A stretch of DNA of 46,864 bases from a bacterium BMS3Bbin05 (GCA_002897855.1 BDTO01000074.1:1-46864); one strand, 5' to 3'. Counted from the first letter of the stretch, positions 34,381 to 44,134 are shown. Program-made: numbers and translations. The notes: generated by a model from the letters alone, not told the origin.

Positions 34381-35607
34381 ATGAAGCGCACGAGAAGCAT
34401 AGCTTTGGTGTTGGCCCTTCTTGGACCGGGCCTGATTACGGCGATGATAGACAATGACGCCAGCGGTATAACAACGTATTCAGTAGCGGGTGCAAGATTC
34501 GGATACACACTGCTCTGGACTCTCATTCCGACAACAGTGGCGCTCGTAGTAGTACAGGAGATGATCGCCAGAATGGGGGTGGTTACGGGCAAAGGGCTCT
34601 CGGACCTTATAAGGGAAAACTTCGGTGTTGTCCCGACCTTCTATATGATGCTCGGGCTGTTTTTTGCAAATCTCGGTACCACAGTGGCCAACTTTGCCGG
34701 ATTGGCTGCTTCCACCGAGATGCTGGGATTGAACCGCTATATTGCGGTTCCGGCAGGGGCGCTGCTTATATGGGTGCTCGTCACAAAGGGCAGCTACAGG
34801 ATTATTGAACGCATACTGCTTGCTGCCTGCGTACTTTATTTCGGCTATATTGTTTCGGGCTTTCTGGCAAAGCCGGACTGGCTGGAAGTAGCAAAAAATA
34901 CATTTGTACCCACGTTCAATACAGATCCGGAATACATAATGCTCGCAATTGCTATCATCGGTACAACTATCACACCATGGATGCAGTTTTATCTCCAGTC
35001 GTCAATTGCCGAAAAAGGTATAAATATAAAAAATTACAGGATTTCGAAATTTGAAATATTTATTGGCAGCAGTATTACCGACATTATCTCGTTTTTTATT
35101 ATTGTAACATGCGCTACCACCCTTTTTGCCTATGGCATCAGGATAAATGAGGCATCGGAGGCGGCTCTGGCCCTTAAACCTTTTGCGGGAAATTATGCAT
35201 CTCTCATGTTTGCCGTCAGCCTTGCAAACGCATCTCTGCTCGGGGCGATAATCGTGCCCCTTGCAACAGCCTATTATACCTGTGAAGCGATGGGATGGGA
35301 GGCAGGAATAAACAGGACATTCAGGGATGCCCCGCAGTTCATGTGGATATATACCGCCTTGATTGTCCTGTCCGTGCTTATCATTCTGATACCCGGTTCC
35401 CCTCTTGTATTCCTGATGGTTCTGTCTTCATTCATGAACGGACTGCTGCTTCCGTTTGTGCTGGTTTTTGCACTCGTACTGGTGAATAACAAAAAGATAA
35501 TGGGCGAACATGTTAACAACAGATTTTTCAATATAATCGCCTGGCTGACGGTAATCAGCCTTATCATACTAACATTGACTCTTGTGATAATGTTAATACT
35601 TAAATGA
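34381..35607 (+). CDS. Nramp-related divalent metal transporter (NRMT-like)
   Basis: A 408-residue protein with about 11 helices and the Nramp fold. The canonical TM1 metal motif DPGN reads DASG here (D26), and the TM6 motif MPH reads TPW in TITPWMQFYLQSS. Loss of the TM1 asparagine and TM6 methionine, which select transition metals in Nramp proteins, resembles the Nramp-related magnesium transporters. The MgtE_N/CBS gene directly in front fits magnesium as substrate. The metal cannot be proven from sequence. Confidence 0.82.
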   Translation: MKRTRSIALVLALLGPGLITAMIDNDASGITTYSVAGARFGYTLLWTLIPTTVALVVVQEMIARMGVVTGKGLSDLIRENFGVVPTFYMMLGLFFANLGTTVANFAGLAASTEMLGLNRYIAVPAGALLIWVLVTKGSYRIIERILLAACVLYFGYIVSGFLAKPDWLEVAKNTFVPTFNTDPEYIMLAIAIIGTTITPWMQFYLQSSIAEKGINIKNYRISKFEIFIGSSITDIISFFIIVTCATTLFAYGIRINEASEAALALKPFAGNYASLMFAVSLANASLLGAIIVPLATAYYTCEAMGWEAGINRTFRDAPQFMWIYTALIVLSVLIILIPGSPLVFLMVLSSFMNGLLLPFVLVFALVLVNNKKIMGEHVNNRFFNIIAWLTVISLIILTLTLVIMLILK

Positions 35608-35643
35608 ATAGCGAGCGGATGTGCCTGTCCCGGGTCTTTTATC

Positions 35644-35742
35644 GGGGAGCGAATATAATATAAAATTTTCCCTGCATTAGATTACCGGCGGCAGAGACTG
35701 CCTGTGCGTGCCGCACGCAGACAGGCCACAGGGAAGATCAAT
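35644..35742 (+). repeat. Dispersed repeat family B, copy 3, with nested palindrome
   Basis: It starts GGGGAGCGAATATAATATAAAA, continues TTCCCTGCATTAGATTACCGG and ends CACAGGGAAGATCAAT. A second palindrome, CCTGTGCGTGCCGCACGCAG (about 35701-35720), is inserted in the middle. It lies ahead of mtnA. Confidence 0.75.
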
Positions 35743-35794
35743 TGAAGGGTTAGGGCGGAACAGCCGGCCCCTCATATCCGGGAAGGAATGTGAT

Positions 35795-36859
35795 ATGGTT
35801 AAATCGATTGAATGGGTTGACGGAAAGGTGAAGATGCTCGACCAGACGAGACTGCCGCTCGAGGTGGTTTTTATTGAGTGCAAAAATTACATGGAAGTAG
35901 CCGAAGGCATCAAAAAACTCATCATACGCGGGGCGCCCGCGATAGGCATAGCTGCGGCAATGGGAGTGGCCCTTGCGGCACCCGGCATCGATGCAGGAGA
36001 TTTTAAGACCTTCATGAAAGGGCTGGCGCCTGCCATGCAGAGTATGATAGATACGCGTCCTACAGCCGTTAACATAAAGTGGGCAGTCGACAGACTTGAG
36101 AAGATGCTTTATAACAACAGGGACAGGGGAATCCCGGAATTGAAGGAACTTATCGTAAGAGAGGCAAATGCCATTTTGGAGGAAGACATAAGGACTAACA
36201 GGGCGATAGGGAAATGGGGCGCAGAGTTTCTGCATGACGGGGATACTGTATTGACACACTGTAATGCCGGGGCTCTTGCAACGGGAGGATACGGCACCGC
36301 TACGGCGCCGATTCTCCTGGCGATTGAGCAGGGCAAGAAGATACAGGTTATTGCAGATGAAACGAGGCCCGTACTTCAGGGGGCAAGGCTTACGGCCTGG
36401 GAACTGATGCAGGCAGGGGTCCCCGTTACCCTCATTACCGACAATTCAGCAGGCGCCCTCATGAAAAATGGTATGATAGACCTTGCAATAGTCGGGACCG
36501 ACAGAACCGCGGCAAACGGAGATGTGGCAAATAAGATCGGTACATATTCGGTTGCAGTCCTTTGCAGAGAGCACTCCATCCCTTTCTACGTTGCCGCACC
36601 TGTAAGCAGTATTGATTTCAGCATTCCCGGCGGCGATCGGATACCGATAGAGGAGAGAAGCGGCAGGGAGGTAACGCATATCAACGGAGAGTATCAGATA
36701 GCACCTGAAGGCGTAAATGTAATAAATATGGCATTTGACGTGACCCCGTCAAAATATGTAACTGCAATATTTACTGAAAGGGGTGCATTCAGACCATCTG
36801 ACATCTCAAAACTTGAGAAAGAAGACAGCGATATTGAAACATTAAGGTTGATCCCTTGA
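35795..36859 (+). CDS. mtnA: Methylthioribose-1-phosphate isomerase
   Basis: A 354-residue enzyme of the methionine salvage pathway that converts MTR-1-P to MTRu-1-P. The signatures IIRGAPAIGIAAA near the start, LTHCNAGALATGGYGTA with the catalytic cysteine, and GTDRTAANGDVANKIGTY with the catalytic aspartate are all present. The ATG at 35795 is chosen because GGAAGGAA precedes it; upstream in-frame codons fall in a repeat. Some bacterial relatives act on 5-deoxyribose-1-P, so the exact substrate is open. No other salvage genes are here. Confidence 0.92.
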   Translation: MVKSIEWVDGKVKMLDQTRLPLEVVFIECKNYMEVAEGIKKLIIRGAPAIGIAAAMGVALAAPGIDAGDFKTFMKGLAPAMQSMIDTRPTAVNIKWAVDRLEKMLYNNRDRGIPELKELIVREANAILEEDIRTNRAIGKWGAEFLHDGDTVLTHCNAGALATGGYGTATAPILLAIEQGKKIQVIADETRPVLQGARLTAWELMQAGVPVTLITDNSAGALMKNGMIDLAIVGTDRTAANGDVANKIGTYSVAVLCREHSIPFYVAAPVSSIDFSIPGGDRIPIEERSGREVTHINGEYQIAPEGVNVINMAFDVTPSKYVTAIFTERGAFRPSDISKLEKEDSDIETLRLIP

Positions 36860-36971
36860 CTTTGAATAATATCATGCCATATCATTCAGATTGCATGTTG
36901 CTGACTTTAAACAGAAAGATTTCTCTATCACATTATTTCTGCCGTGTATATATCTTCGTGGAGTCATCCAT

Positions 36972-37952
36972 ATGAATTTCGATGCCTTGTACAGTTCATT
37001 TGAAGCGGAACTAAAAGAAGTCGAACATGCCATTCTCGACCTTTTCAGGAGCAATACATCCCTCATCCCTGCAATAGGTAATTACATCATAAGGGGTGGA
37101 GGAAAGAGAATCCGTCCCCTGTTTCTGCTCGCCTCAACCGAATTGTTCGGATACGGAGGGAAAGACCGGATAATGCTGGCCGGAATTATAGAGGCCATTC
37201 ATACGGCTTCCCTGATACATGATGATGTTGTGGACTCGGCCCAGATGCGAAGGGGTCAGCCTGCGGCACATTCGGTATGGAATAATCAAATAGTTATATT
37301 GGTTGGTGATTTTCTGTACTCCAACGCCCTGAGGGTTGCGGTTCTACACAAAAACCAGATGATTATGGAACACCTTTCTCATGCAACAACCAGCATGACG
37401 GAGGGCGAGTTGCTGCAGTTAAGCAGGATCAGTGACCCTGAGATATCCGAAGAAGAGTATCTTAAAATAATTGCAGGTAAAACCGGGGCGCTTATCTCCG
37501 CAGCCTGCTCCATCGGAGCCATTGTTTCAGGTGCAGGCCCTGAACAGATACAAGCTCTTGCTGATTTCGGGATGAAGACAGGCATGGCATTCCAGATGGT
37601 TGATGATATACTGGATTATGCGGCAGAAGAGGACGGCCTCGGGAAAAAACTCGGCAAGGACCTTGAAGAAGGCAAGATAACCCTGCCGGTGATAGAACTG
37701 TATGCAGCCGCAGATAAATCCGAGCGGAATGAATTAAAGGAAATAATATGCTCGGATGGTAATGAGGAAGCCGAAGACGGCCTGAAAAGGATATTTGATT
37801 TGTTCAGAAAATACGATACAATAAATATATCCATGAAAAAAGCAGCAAAGCTCATAAATGACGCAAAGGACAGACTGGATAGCATAGAGCAGTCCTTAAA
37901 CAAAGATATGCTGAAAATTCTTGCAGATTATGCCCTTGAGAGGGATAAATAA
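36972..37952 (+). CDS. ispB: Polyprenyl diphosphate synthase
   Basis: A 326-residue trans-prenyltransferase that builds a long isoprenoid chain, probably the quinone side chain. GGGKRIRPLFLL binds IPP, DDVVD (first aspartate-rich motif) and DDILD (second) bind magnesium and diphosphate. Residues before the first motif are small, which suits a long product. Start ATG at 36972 has GTGGAG upstream. Its stop overlaps the AMMECR1 gene start by one base. The symbol is by family; chain length is not known. Confidence 0.85.
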   Translation: MNFDALYSSFEAELKEVEHAILDLFRSNTSLIPAIGNYIIRGGGKRIRPLFLLASTELFGYGGKDRIMLAGIIEAIHTASLIHDDVVDSAQMRRGQPAAHSVWNNQIVILVGDFLYSNALRVAVLHKNQMIMEHLSHATTSMTEGELLQLSRISDPEISEEEYLKIIAGKTGALISAACSIGAIVSGAGPEQIQALADFGMKTGMAFQMVDDILDYAAEEDGLGKKLGKDLEEGKITLPVIELYAAADKSERNELKEIICSDGNEEAEDGLKRIFDLFRKYDTINISMKKAAKLINDAKDRLDSIEQSLNKDMLKILADYALERDK

Positions 37953-38461
37953 TGCATCAACTCGTGAGGCTTGCAAGGGAAGCGGTCAGAAAATATATAC
38001 TCGACGGTGTTACAATTACTCCTCCGGATTATATTGATGATGAATATAAAAAAAACAGCGCGGGAGTATTTGTATCGCTGAAGAAAGACGGCCGGCTCAG
38101 GGGCTGTATCGGCACATTTATCCCTGTGATGGACTGCATAGCGGAAGAAGTCATAAAAAATGCCATTTCTTCCGCTACCCAGGATCCGAGATTCCAACCC
38201 GTAACCGCTGAAGAACTTGAGGATATAGCTTTTTCGGTTGACATCCTTTCGTTACCGGAAAAGGTTGACAGTGTTGATGGGCTTGACCACAGAAAATATG
38301 GAATCATTGTCGTCAGCGGCTATAAAAAAGGCCTGCTTCTTCCGGATCTTGAAGGGGTCAACTCGGTAGATGAACAGTTGCAGATTGCAAAAGCCAAGGC
38401 AGGCATCATGCCGGGGGAAGATATCGAGATTTTCAGGTTTGAGGTAAAGAGGTATAAATAA
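37952..38461 (+). CDS. AMMECR1-domain protein
   Basis: A 169-residue AMMECR1 protein, component A of the AmmeMemoRadiSam set. The invariant LRGCIG motif lies near residue 49-54 (KKDGRLRGCIGTFIP), and GLLLPDL is the second conserved element. The usual companions, a Memo protein and a radical SAM protein, are not in the window. The function is unsettled in the literature. It is translationally coupled to the genes on both sides: one-base overlap upstream and one-base overlap downstream. Confidence 0.88.
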   Translation: MHQLVRLAREAVRKYILDGVTITPPDYIDDEYKKNSAGVFVSLKKDGRLRGCIGTFIPVMDCIAEEVIKNAISSATQDPRFQPVTAEELEDIAFSVDILSLPEKVDSVDGLDHRKYGIIVVSGYKKGLLLPDLEGVNSVDEQLQIAKAKAGIMPGEDIEIFRFEVKRYK

Positions 38462-38703
38462 TGGATAAAACCAGACTCGAAATGGACCTTGAGACAGCAG
38501 AAACAAAACAGCCCGTTTCCCTTAAAAACATCTTTTTCGTCATAGGTGTTTCCATTTTAATCGCCGGTATCTTGCTGATACTTGATATGAGATCCAATGT
38601 TTCAATGCAGCAGAAAAGGATCGAAACGATGGAAAAACAGATAAATAATATGAGGGGTGAACTGGAGCAGATTACTTCAGGCATGAAGGAGAGAAGTAAA
38701 TGA
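38461..38703 (+). CDS. Small single-pass membrane protein with coiled coil
   Basis: An 80-residue protein with a charged N-terminus, one membrane helix (about 24-42) and a C-terminal coiled coil with heptad-like MQQKRIETMEKQINNMRGEL. No family is recognised. It overlaps the AMMECR1 gene by one base and the DUF4388-DnaJ gene by four, so it is a true operon member and may tether its neighbours to the membrane. Confidence 0.7.
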   Translation: MDKTRLEMDLETAETKQPVSLKNIFFVIGVSILIAGILLILDMRSNVSMQQKRIETMEKQINNMRGELEQITSGMKERSK

Positions 38704-40157
38704 ACGGTATTCCATTCAGGGGAACCCTTGCCGAAGCCCGGCTCTCTTTGCTGCTCATCTCCTTAAACAGGGATCAGCTTACCGGCACGCTGGAGATAAG
38801 GACACCCGGTTTTACAAAAAAAATCTACCTGGTAAAAGGCGATGCAATCTTCGCTTCATCAACCAATGAGGATGACCGTCTTGGAGAGATGCTTCTCAAG
38901 GTCGGGAAGATCACCATAGAGCAGTTCGATACTGCAGCAGAGAAACTGGAAGAAAGCGGTAACAGGCTCGGGGCCATACTGGTTGAACTCGGCTATCTGA
39001 CCCCAAAGGAACTTTTCTGGGGGGTTAAATACCAGGTCAGGGAGATTATATACAGCCTCTTCCAGCTGCATGATGCTGAATACGAATTCATTGAGGAAGC
39101 TGTCCCTTCCGACGAGGTTATCACACTTAAAATGACCATGGGAAATCTAATCTATGAAGGAGTAAGACGTATTGATAATCTGACAAGGATCAGGAGAGAG
39201 ATGCCCTCCCTTACGGATATCCTGGTCTTAAGCAATGATCCGCTCAGCCTCTTCCAGGACATCGAACTTAATTCGGATGACAAAAAACTTCTCTCCCTTG
39301 TTGACGGCCGAAAGACTATCAAGGATATACTGGACGAATCTTCGGCAAGTTCGTTCGAGACAATGAAGATATTATATGTTCTCTTATATACCGGGATTCT
39401 GATAAAAAAAGAGGGTGAGGCGGAAGAAAGTGTGAGTATAACTATCGACGACCTGCTCGGGGAGATATCCGAAAGCGAAATAGCATTTGAAACCAGGGTA
39501 GAAGCATTTCTAAAAAAAATCAAGTTATTTGATTATTATGACATCCTTGAGATTGAACACAACGCAGATGAAAATGAAGTGAAAAAGAACTATTTCCGTC
39601 TTGCGAAGGAGTTCCATCCGGACAAATATATGAATTCCGAAGACCCTTATATGAAAGACAAACTTACGACAATTTTTGATGCCCTGGCAGATGCTTATAA
39701 TAAACTTAAAGTTGAAACGGTGGATACAGAACTGCAAAAGGATGATAATCCGTCACCTCAGTCGCCTGCAGCGGATGAACAGCTGCAAAAAGATGAACAG
39801 GATGCAGCCGCAGTTTTCCAGAGCGGGGTCACGGCATTGAAGAAAGGTGATATCCGGAGAGCAGTGGAAAATTTAAAACAGGCTGCAAGTCTGGAGGTCG
39901 GTAATGCCAGGTACTGGAATAATCTTGCCCTTGCGTATACAAAACTCCCCGATGGCCTGAACAGCGCAGAAAATGCATTACAGGAGGCCATTAGTCTTGA
40001 ACCGGACAATGCCGGTTTCCTTGTAAACCTCGGACTTATTTACATGAAGGCCGGGAATCTGCCAAGGGCGGGAATCCAGTTTAACAAGGCTCTCATCCTC
40101 GAACCTGAAAACAAAAAGGCCAAAAAGGCCTTGCAGGACCTGGAAACAAAAAAATAG
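38700..40157 (+). CDS. DUF4388-DnaJ-TPR protein
   Basis: A 485-residue cytoplasmic protein. An N-terminal DUF4388 domain (about 5-135, with FTKKIYLVKGDAIFASS) is followed by a winged-helix-like segment (about 190-240), a J domain (about 278-340) with the essential HPD in KEFHPDKY, an acidic linker, and three TPR units (about 375-480). The J domain should stimulate a DnaK partner, and the TPRs bind clients. DUF4388 occurs in gliding and signalling proteins of deltaproteobacteria. Overall role is unknown. Confidence 0.87.
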   Translation: MNGIPFRGTLAEARLSLLLISLNRDQLTGTLEIRTPGFTKKIYLVKGDAIFASSTNEDDRLGEMLLKVGKITIEQFDTAAEKLEESGNRLGAILVELGYLTPKELFWGVKYQVREIIYSLFQLHDAEYEFIEEAVPSDEVITLKMTMGNLIYEGVRRIDNLTRIRREMPSLTDILVLSNDPLSLFQDIELNSDDKKLLSLVDGRKTIKDILDESSASSFETMKILYVLLYTGILIKKEGEAEESVSITIDDLLGEISESEIAFETRVEAFLKKIKLFDYYDILEIEHNADENEVKKNYFRLAKEFHPDKYMNSEDPYMKDKLTTIFDALADAYNKLKVETVDTELQKDDNPSPQSPAADEQLQKDEQDAAAVFQSGVTALKKGDIRRAVENLKQAASLEVGNARYWNNLALAYTKLPDGLNSAENALQEAISLEPDNAGFLVNLGLIYMKAGNLPRAGIQFNKALILEPENKKAKKALQDLETKK

Positions 40158-40348
40158 GACTGCCGGTATTGTACAGGGTACAATATCGAGGGTATCTCAA
40201 AAAGCTGCAGGTAATCTATTCCCTCTTCGGGTGAAATTAACCACAATTGCACTATTATTGACTACAACATGAAACAGCCGATAGAAAGAACATTTGGGTC
40301 AGGAACTGGCTCAGGCCCGGATTGAGTCAAAGGAAAAGCGGAGATCCC

Positions 40349-40747
40349 ATGCCTGCATTGAGAGGACACCACCTCATCTGCCTCCACTTCTTCCATGGTG
40401 AGGGATACGACGAGGCCTTTATTGAAAACCTCATGGCTATCCTGGAGCGCGCGGAAGAGCAGGAGATACTCATCTCTGCCTGCGCTGACGATGTGTGCAG
40501 AAGTTGTCCTCATCTCAGGGACGGCAGGTGTCTATATGAAGAGAATGCAGATGACGAGATCAGGGCAATGGACGGCAAAGCACTTGAACTCCTCGGCCTC
40601 TCCCCTGGCAGGAAAGTCAGGTGGAGCACTCTCAGGGCCAGGATTCCCGATATCTTTTCTGAATGGTTTGCTCTCTACTGCAGAGAATGCGACTGGAGAG
40701 ACAGCTGTGAGAAGGATGGATTTTTTCTGGAGTTGAAACAGAAATGA
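40349..40747 (+). CDS. DUF1284-domain cysteine-rich protein
   Basis: A 132-residue protein matching DUF1284, with LRGHHLICLHFFHGEGY at the N-terminus and cysteine pairs CADDVCRSCPH, RCLY and CRECDWRDSC that suggest an Fe-S cluster or zinc site. The ATG at 40349 has GCGGAG upstream. An in-frame start nine codons earlier is less likely. The gene stands alone between the DnaJ gene and the defence island. Confidence 0.75.
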   Translation: MPALRGHHLICLHFFHGEGYDEAFIENLMAILERAEEQEILISACADDVCRSCPHLRDGRCLYEENADDEIRAMDGKALELLGLSPGRKVRWSTLRARIPDIFSEWFALYCRECDWRDSCEKDGFFLELKQK

Positions 40748-40947
40748 GTTTTTTCCCTCTACGGACTCTGGGAAATCTGAGGCTTAAATTAAGTCTTTAA
40801 TTTCCTGTATCCTGCCTTACTGCTCTATTGAAATTAATGCGGAAAACCAAGTAAGCTTAAAGGAATTTGGAGGGGGAATGGTAGCAATTTTAATGGCTGG
40901 TTTTTATTTATATATGGTCACAAAATATCCGTTATGGAGGGGGTATA

Positions 40948-41211
40948 ATGGGGCAAGAAAAAGCATTTAGTTTTGGTAGTTGTGAGTTTGTCAAAATGAG
41001 CCCACCAAAGGGAAAACTATCACCCGGCGTTAAGAAGTTAAACATTACAATTCCATTTGAAGAGGCATTGAAACTGAATCTTGCTATAGATGAATGTGTT
41101 CGTAAACTCAACAAATATAAAAGAAGCACTACGAAAGGTAAAAAAGCAGCTGTAAATATTGTTATACATTTTGATGTACGCAGACTTTCAGTAAATGAAA
41201 GTAAGAGTTAG
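40948..41211 (+). CDS. Small protein of unknown function before hsdR
   Basis: An 87-residue basic protein that I do not recognise. It has no signal peptide or membrane helix. The middle (LNITIPFEEALKLNLAID) and end (AAVNIVIHFDVRRLSV) suggest a small alpha/beta fold. GGAGGGGG before the ATG is a strong ribosome binding site, which supports real expression. It ends 38 bases before the hsdR start and could be co-transcribed with it. Confidence 0.6.
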   Translation: MGQEKAFSFGSCEFVKMSPPKGKLSPGVKKLNITIPFEEALKLNLAIDECVRKLNKYKRSTTKGKKAAVNIVIHFDVRRLSVNESKS

Positions 41212-41249
41212 CCAATCGAATTTACTTTCATTTAATAAAGGTTGGTAAA

Positions 41250-44057
41250 TTGACTCCAGAGGAAGAAGCCAGACAGGAAATTGATAAAATGTTGGTGAAA
41301 GCCGGATGGGACGTCCAGGATATTGATCATGTCAATATCCATGCTCATAAAGGCGTTGCTATACGGGAGTTCCCCCTGAAACAGGGCTATGGGTATGCTG
41401 ATTATCTCCTCTATATAGATGGCCTTGCTGCCGGAGTTATTGAAGCGAAAAAAGTAGGCACTACTCTTACCGGAGTTGAAATCCAATCCGAAAAATACCG
41501 TCAAGGCCTTCCAGATGTTTTGCCTGCCTGGGATAATCCTTTACCATTTTGTTATCAATCAACTGGGGTAGAAACCAGGTTTACCAATTATTTTGAACCT
41601 GACGCTCGTTCTCGTCAGGTTTTTTCTTTTCACCGTCCTGAAACATTGGCCGGATGGCTCGATGAGAAAGTTGAATATGATAAGGCTGCAGAATCACATG
41701 AAGAATATGGCTTTCGAGGTAAAACTGTTTGTGAACGCCTCCACTACATGCCACCGCTCAGTGAAGAAGGCCTCTGGTCTGCGCAAATCAGGGCAATTAA
41801 GAATCTTGAGAAATCTCTTGCTGAAAATCGTCCCCGTGCTCTTATTCAGATGGCTACCGGAAGTGGTAAGACCTTTACTGCTGTTAATTCCATCTACCGT
41901 CTCATCAGATTTGCCAAAGCCAATCGGGTCTTATTTCTCGTTGACAGGGCTAATCTTGGCCGCCAGACTCTCAAAGAATTTAAGCAATTTGGATCTCCAT
42001 ACAGTCCTTTCAAGTTTACTGAGGAATATATAGTCCAGCAGCTTAAATCAAATCAGATAGATAAAACCGCACGGGTATGCATCTCTACTATCCAGCGATT
42101 GTATTCCATACTTAAAGGTGAGGAAATTGATGAAGAGCTTGATGAGGAATCAATATTTGACCATAGCGATCTTTATAAAGAACCCCCGCCTGTTGAATAT
42201 AACTGTGATATTCCTCCAGAAACCTTCGATATCATTGTCACTGATGAATGCCATAGATCGATCTATGGCCTGTGGCGTCAGGTTCTTGAGTATTTTGATG
42301 CATTTATTATCGGGCTTACCGCTACTCCCAACAAGCAGACCTTTGGTTTCTTTCGTCAGAATTTAGTCATGGAATATCCCCATGAGCAGGCGGTAGCTGA
42401 TGGGGTCAATGTAAATTATGACGTTTACCGGATTCGTACACAAATCACCCGGGAAGGTTCAACAATTGATGCAGGGTACTACGTTGACAAGCGTGATCGG
42501 GAGACCCGCGCTGTGCGCTGGGAAAGGCTGGATGAGGAGCTGGAATATAATGCAAACCAGCTTGATAAAGATATTGTGTCAATAGACCAGATCAGGACAG
42601 TCATTAAGACGTTCAGGGATAAACTCTTTGCTGAGATATTTCCCGGACGTACAGAAGTACCAAAGACCCTCATTTATGCTAAAGATGATTCACATGCAGA
42701 GGATATTGTAAAGATTGTCAGGGAAGAGTTTGGGAAAGGGAATGAATTTGCCCAAAAAATTACGTACAAAACAACCGGCATGAGTACGGATGACCTTATA
42801 GCCTCATTCAGAAACAGTTACAATCCGAGAATTGCAGTGACTGTAGATATGATTTCCACAGGTACGGACGTAAAACCATTAGAGATAGTTCTTTTCCTTC
42901 GCTCAGTAAAGTCCAGGTCCTATTTTGAGCAGATGAAAGGACGTGGAGTGCGGGTTATTAATGACAATGATTTACAGTCAGTAACTCCTGATGCCAAAAG
43001 CAAAACACATTTCATCATTGTCGATGCTGTTGGTGTCTGTGAGAAGGACAAGACTGATTCCAGTCCCATGGAAAAGAAGAGAACTGTTTCTCTGGAAAAG
43101 CTTCTTCAGGCAGTTGCCCTTGGAAATATTGAGGATGATGTCCTTTCATCCATAGCCGGAAGACTTGCAAGATTGGATAAAAAGATCAGTCCGGAGGATA
43201 AGGCTGAAATTAAGGAACTCAGCGGAGGCAAAGACCTTAAGGAATTGACAGGCGATCTTGTTCAGGCAGTCAATCCTGACAATCATATAGAACAGGCCAT
43301 GATAGAAAATCTCAGAGTTAAAGAGCCGACAGCAGAGCAGATCAAACAGGCTGCTGATAAAATGAAAATAGAAGCAGTAAAACCTCTTCATAATCCGAAT
43401 CTTCGCAAGAAACTTATTGAATTACATAAAACTATCGACCAGACGATTGATACTGTAAGTAAAGATGAAGTCACAGAAGTGGGATTTAGTGCTGAGGCTT
43501 TGGAAAAAGCTAAAGGCATGGTAACCTCTTTTGAGCAATTCATTAAAGATCATAAAGATGAGATAACTGCCTTACAGGTACTGTATAGTAAACCGTACAA
43601 GGAAAGACTCCGTTTTGAGCAGATCAAAGAGCTTGCGAGCATAATAGAAAAGCCCCCATACCTCTGGCGTGTTGACCGGCTCTGGGATGCCTATGCTGCC
43701 CTGGAAAAATCGAAGGTAAGGGGTGTAAGTGCACAGAAGATACTTACTGATCTGGTTTCATTGATTCGATTTGCTTTGCATCAGGAAGCTGAGTTGGAGC
43801 CTTTTGCAGAGCATATTCAGAAAAGGTATGATGAATGGCTGTCAAAACAGGAGACGACCGGTAAGGAATTTACTGAAGAACAACTCTACTGGCTTGGGAT
43901 GATCAAAGACCATATTATTGGAAGTCTTGGTATTGAAAAGGATGATTTCGATTCTGTTCCGTTTAAACCTGAAGGTGGCTTGGGCAAGGTCTATCAAGTG
44001 TTTGGAGAAGATTTGTGGACTTTACTGGACGAACTTAATGAAGTACTGGCTGCTTAA
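41250..44057 (+). CDS. hsdR: Type I restriction endonuclease subunit R
   Basis: A 935-residue DNA translocase and nuclease. The PD-(D/E)xK nuclease domain shows ADYLLYIDGLAAGVIEAKK (about 50-68). The helicase part has Walker A MATGSGKT (about 201-208), Walker B-type DECH at about residue 332, GLTATP and a motif VI region MKGRGVRV. The C-terminal helical region binds the methylase. The TTG start has only a weak ribosome binding site. hsdM is not in the window. A toxin-antitoxin pair now separates it from hsdS. Confidence 0.94.
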   Translation: MTPEEEARQEIDKMLVKAGWDVQDIDHVNIHAHKGVAIREFPLKQGYGYADYLLYIDGLAAGVIEAKKVGTTLTGVEIQSEKYRQGLPDVLPAWDNPLPFCYQSTGVETRFTNYFEPDARSRQVFSFHRPETLAGWLDEKVEYDKAAESHEEYGFRGKTVCERLHYMPPLSEEGLWSAQIRAIKNLEKSLAENRPRALIQMATGSGKTFTAVNSIYRLIRFAKANRVLFLVDRANLGRQTLKEFKQFGSPYSPFKFTEEYIVQQLKSNQIDKTARVCISTIQRLYSILKGEEIDEELDEESIFDHSDLYKEPPPVEYNCDIPPETFDIIVTDECHRSIYGLWRQVLEYFDAFIIGLTATPNKQTFGFFRQNLVMEYPHEQAVADGVNVNYDVYRIRTQITREGSTIDAGYYVDKRDRETRAVRWERLDEELEYNANQLDKDIVSIDQIRTVIKTFRDKLFAEIFPGRTEVPKTLIYAKDDSHAEDIVKIVREEFGKGNEFAQKITYKTTGMSTDDLIASFRNSYNPRIAVTVDMISTGTDVKPLEIVLFLRSVKSRSYFEQMKGRGVRVINDNDLQSVTPDAKSKTHFIIVDAVGVCEKDKTDSSPMEKKRTVSLEKLLQAVALGNIEDDVLSSIAGRLARLDKKISPEDKAEIKELSGGKDLKELTGDLVQAVNPDNHIEQAMIENLRVKEPTAEQIKQAADKMKIEAVKPLHNPNLRKKLIELHKTIDQTIDTVSKDEVTEVGFSAEALEKAKGMVTSFEQFIKDHKDEITALQVLYSKPYKERLRFEQIKELASIIEKPPYLWRVDRLWDAYAALEKSKVRGVSAQKILTDLVSLIRFALHQEAELEPFAEHIQKRYDEWLSKQETTGKEFTEEQLYWLGMIKDHIIGSLGIEKDDFDSVPFKPEGGLGKVYQVFGEDLWTLLDELNEVLAA

Positions 44058-44134
44058 TATAAGAAGTGAGGTGGGAATGTTCCCCTGCGCTGAAAGCAGA
44101 CAGGTGCTGGCAGCGTAAAAAGTGATATTCTATT

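Noticed and set aside
41187-41240. ACTTTCA/TGAAAGT inverted repeats between the small gene and hsdR
   Set aside because: The repeats are 7 bases, AT-rich and partly inside the coding sequence; chance is likely.
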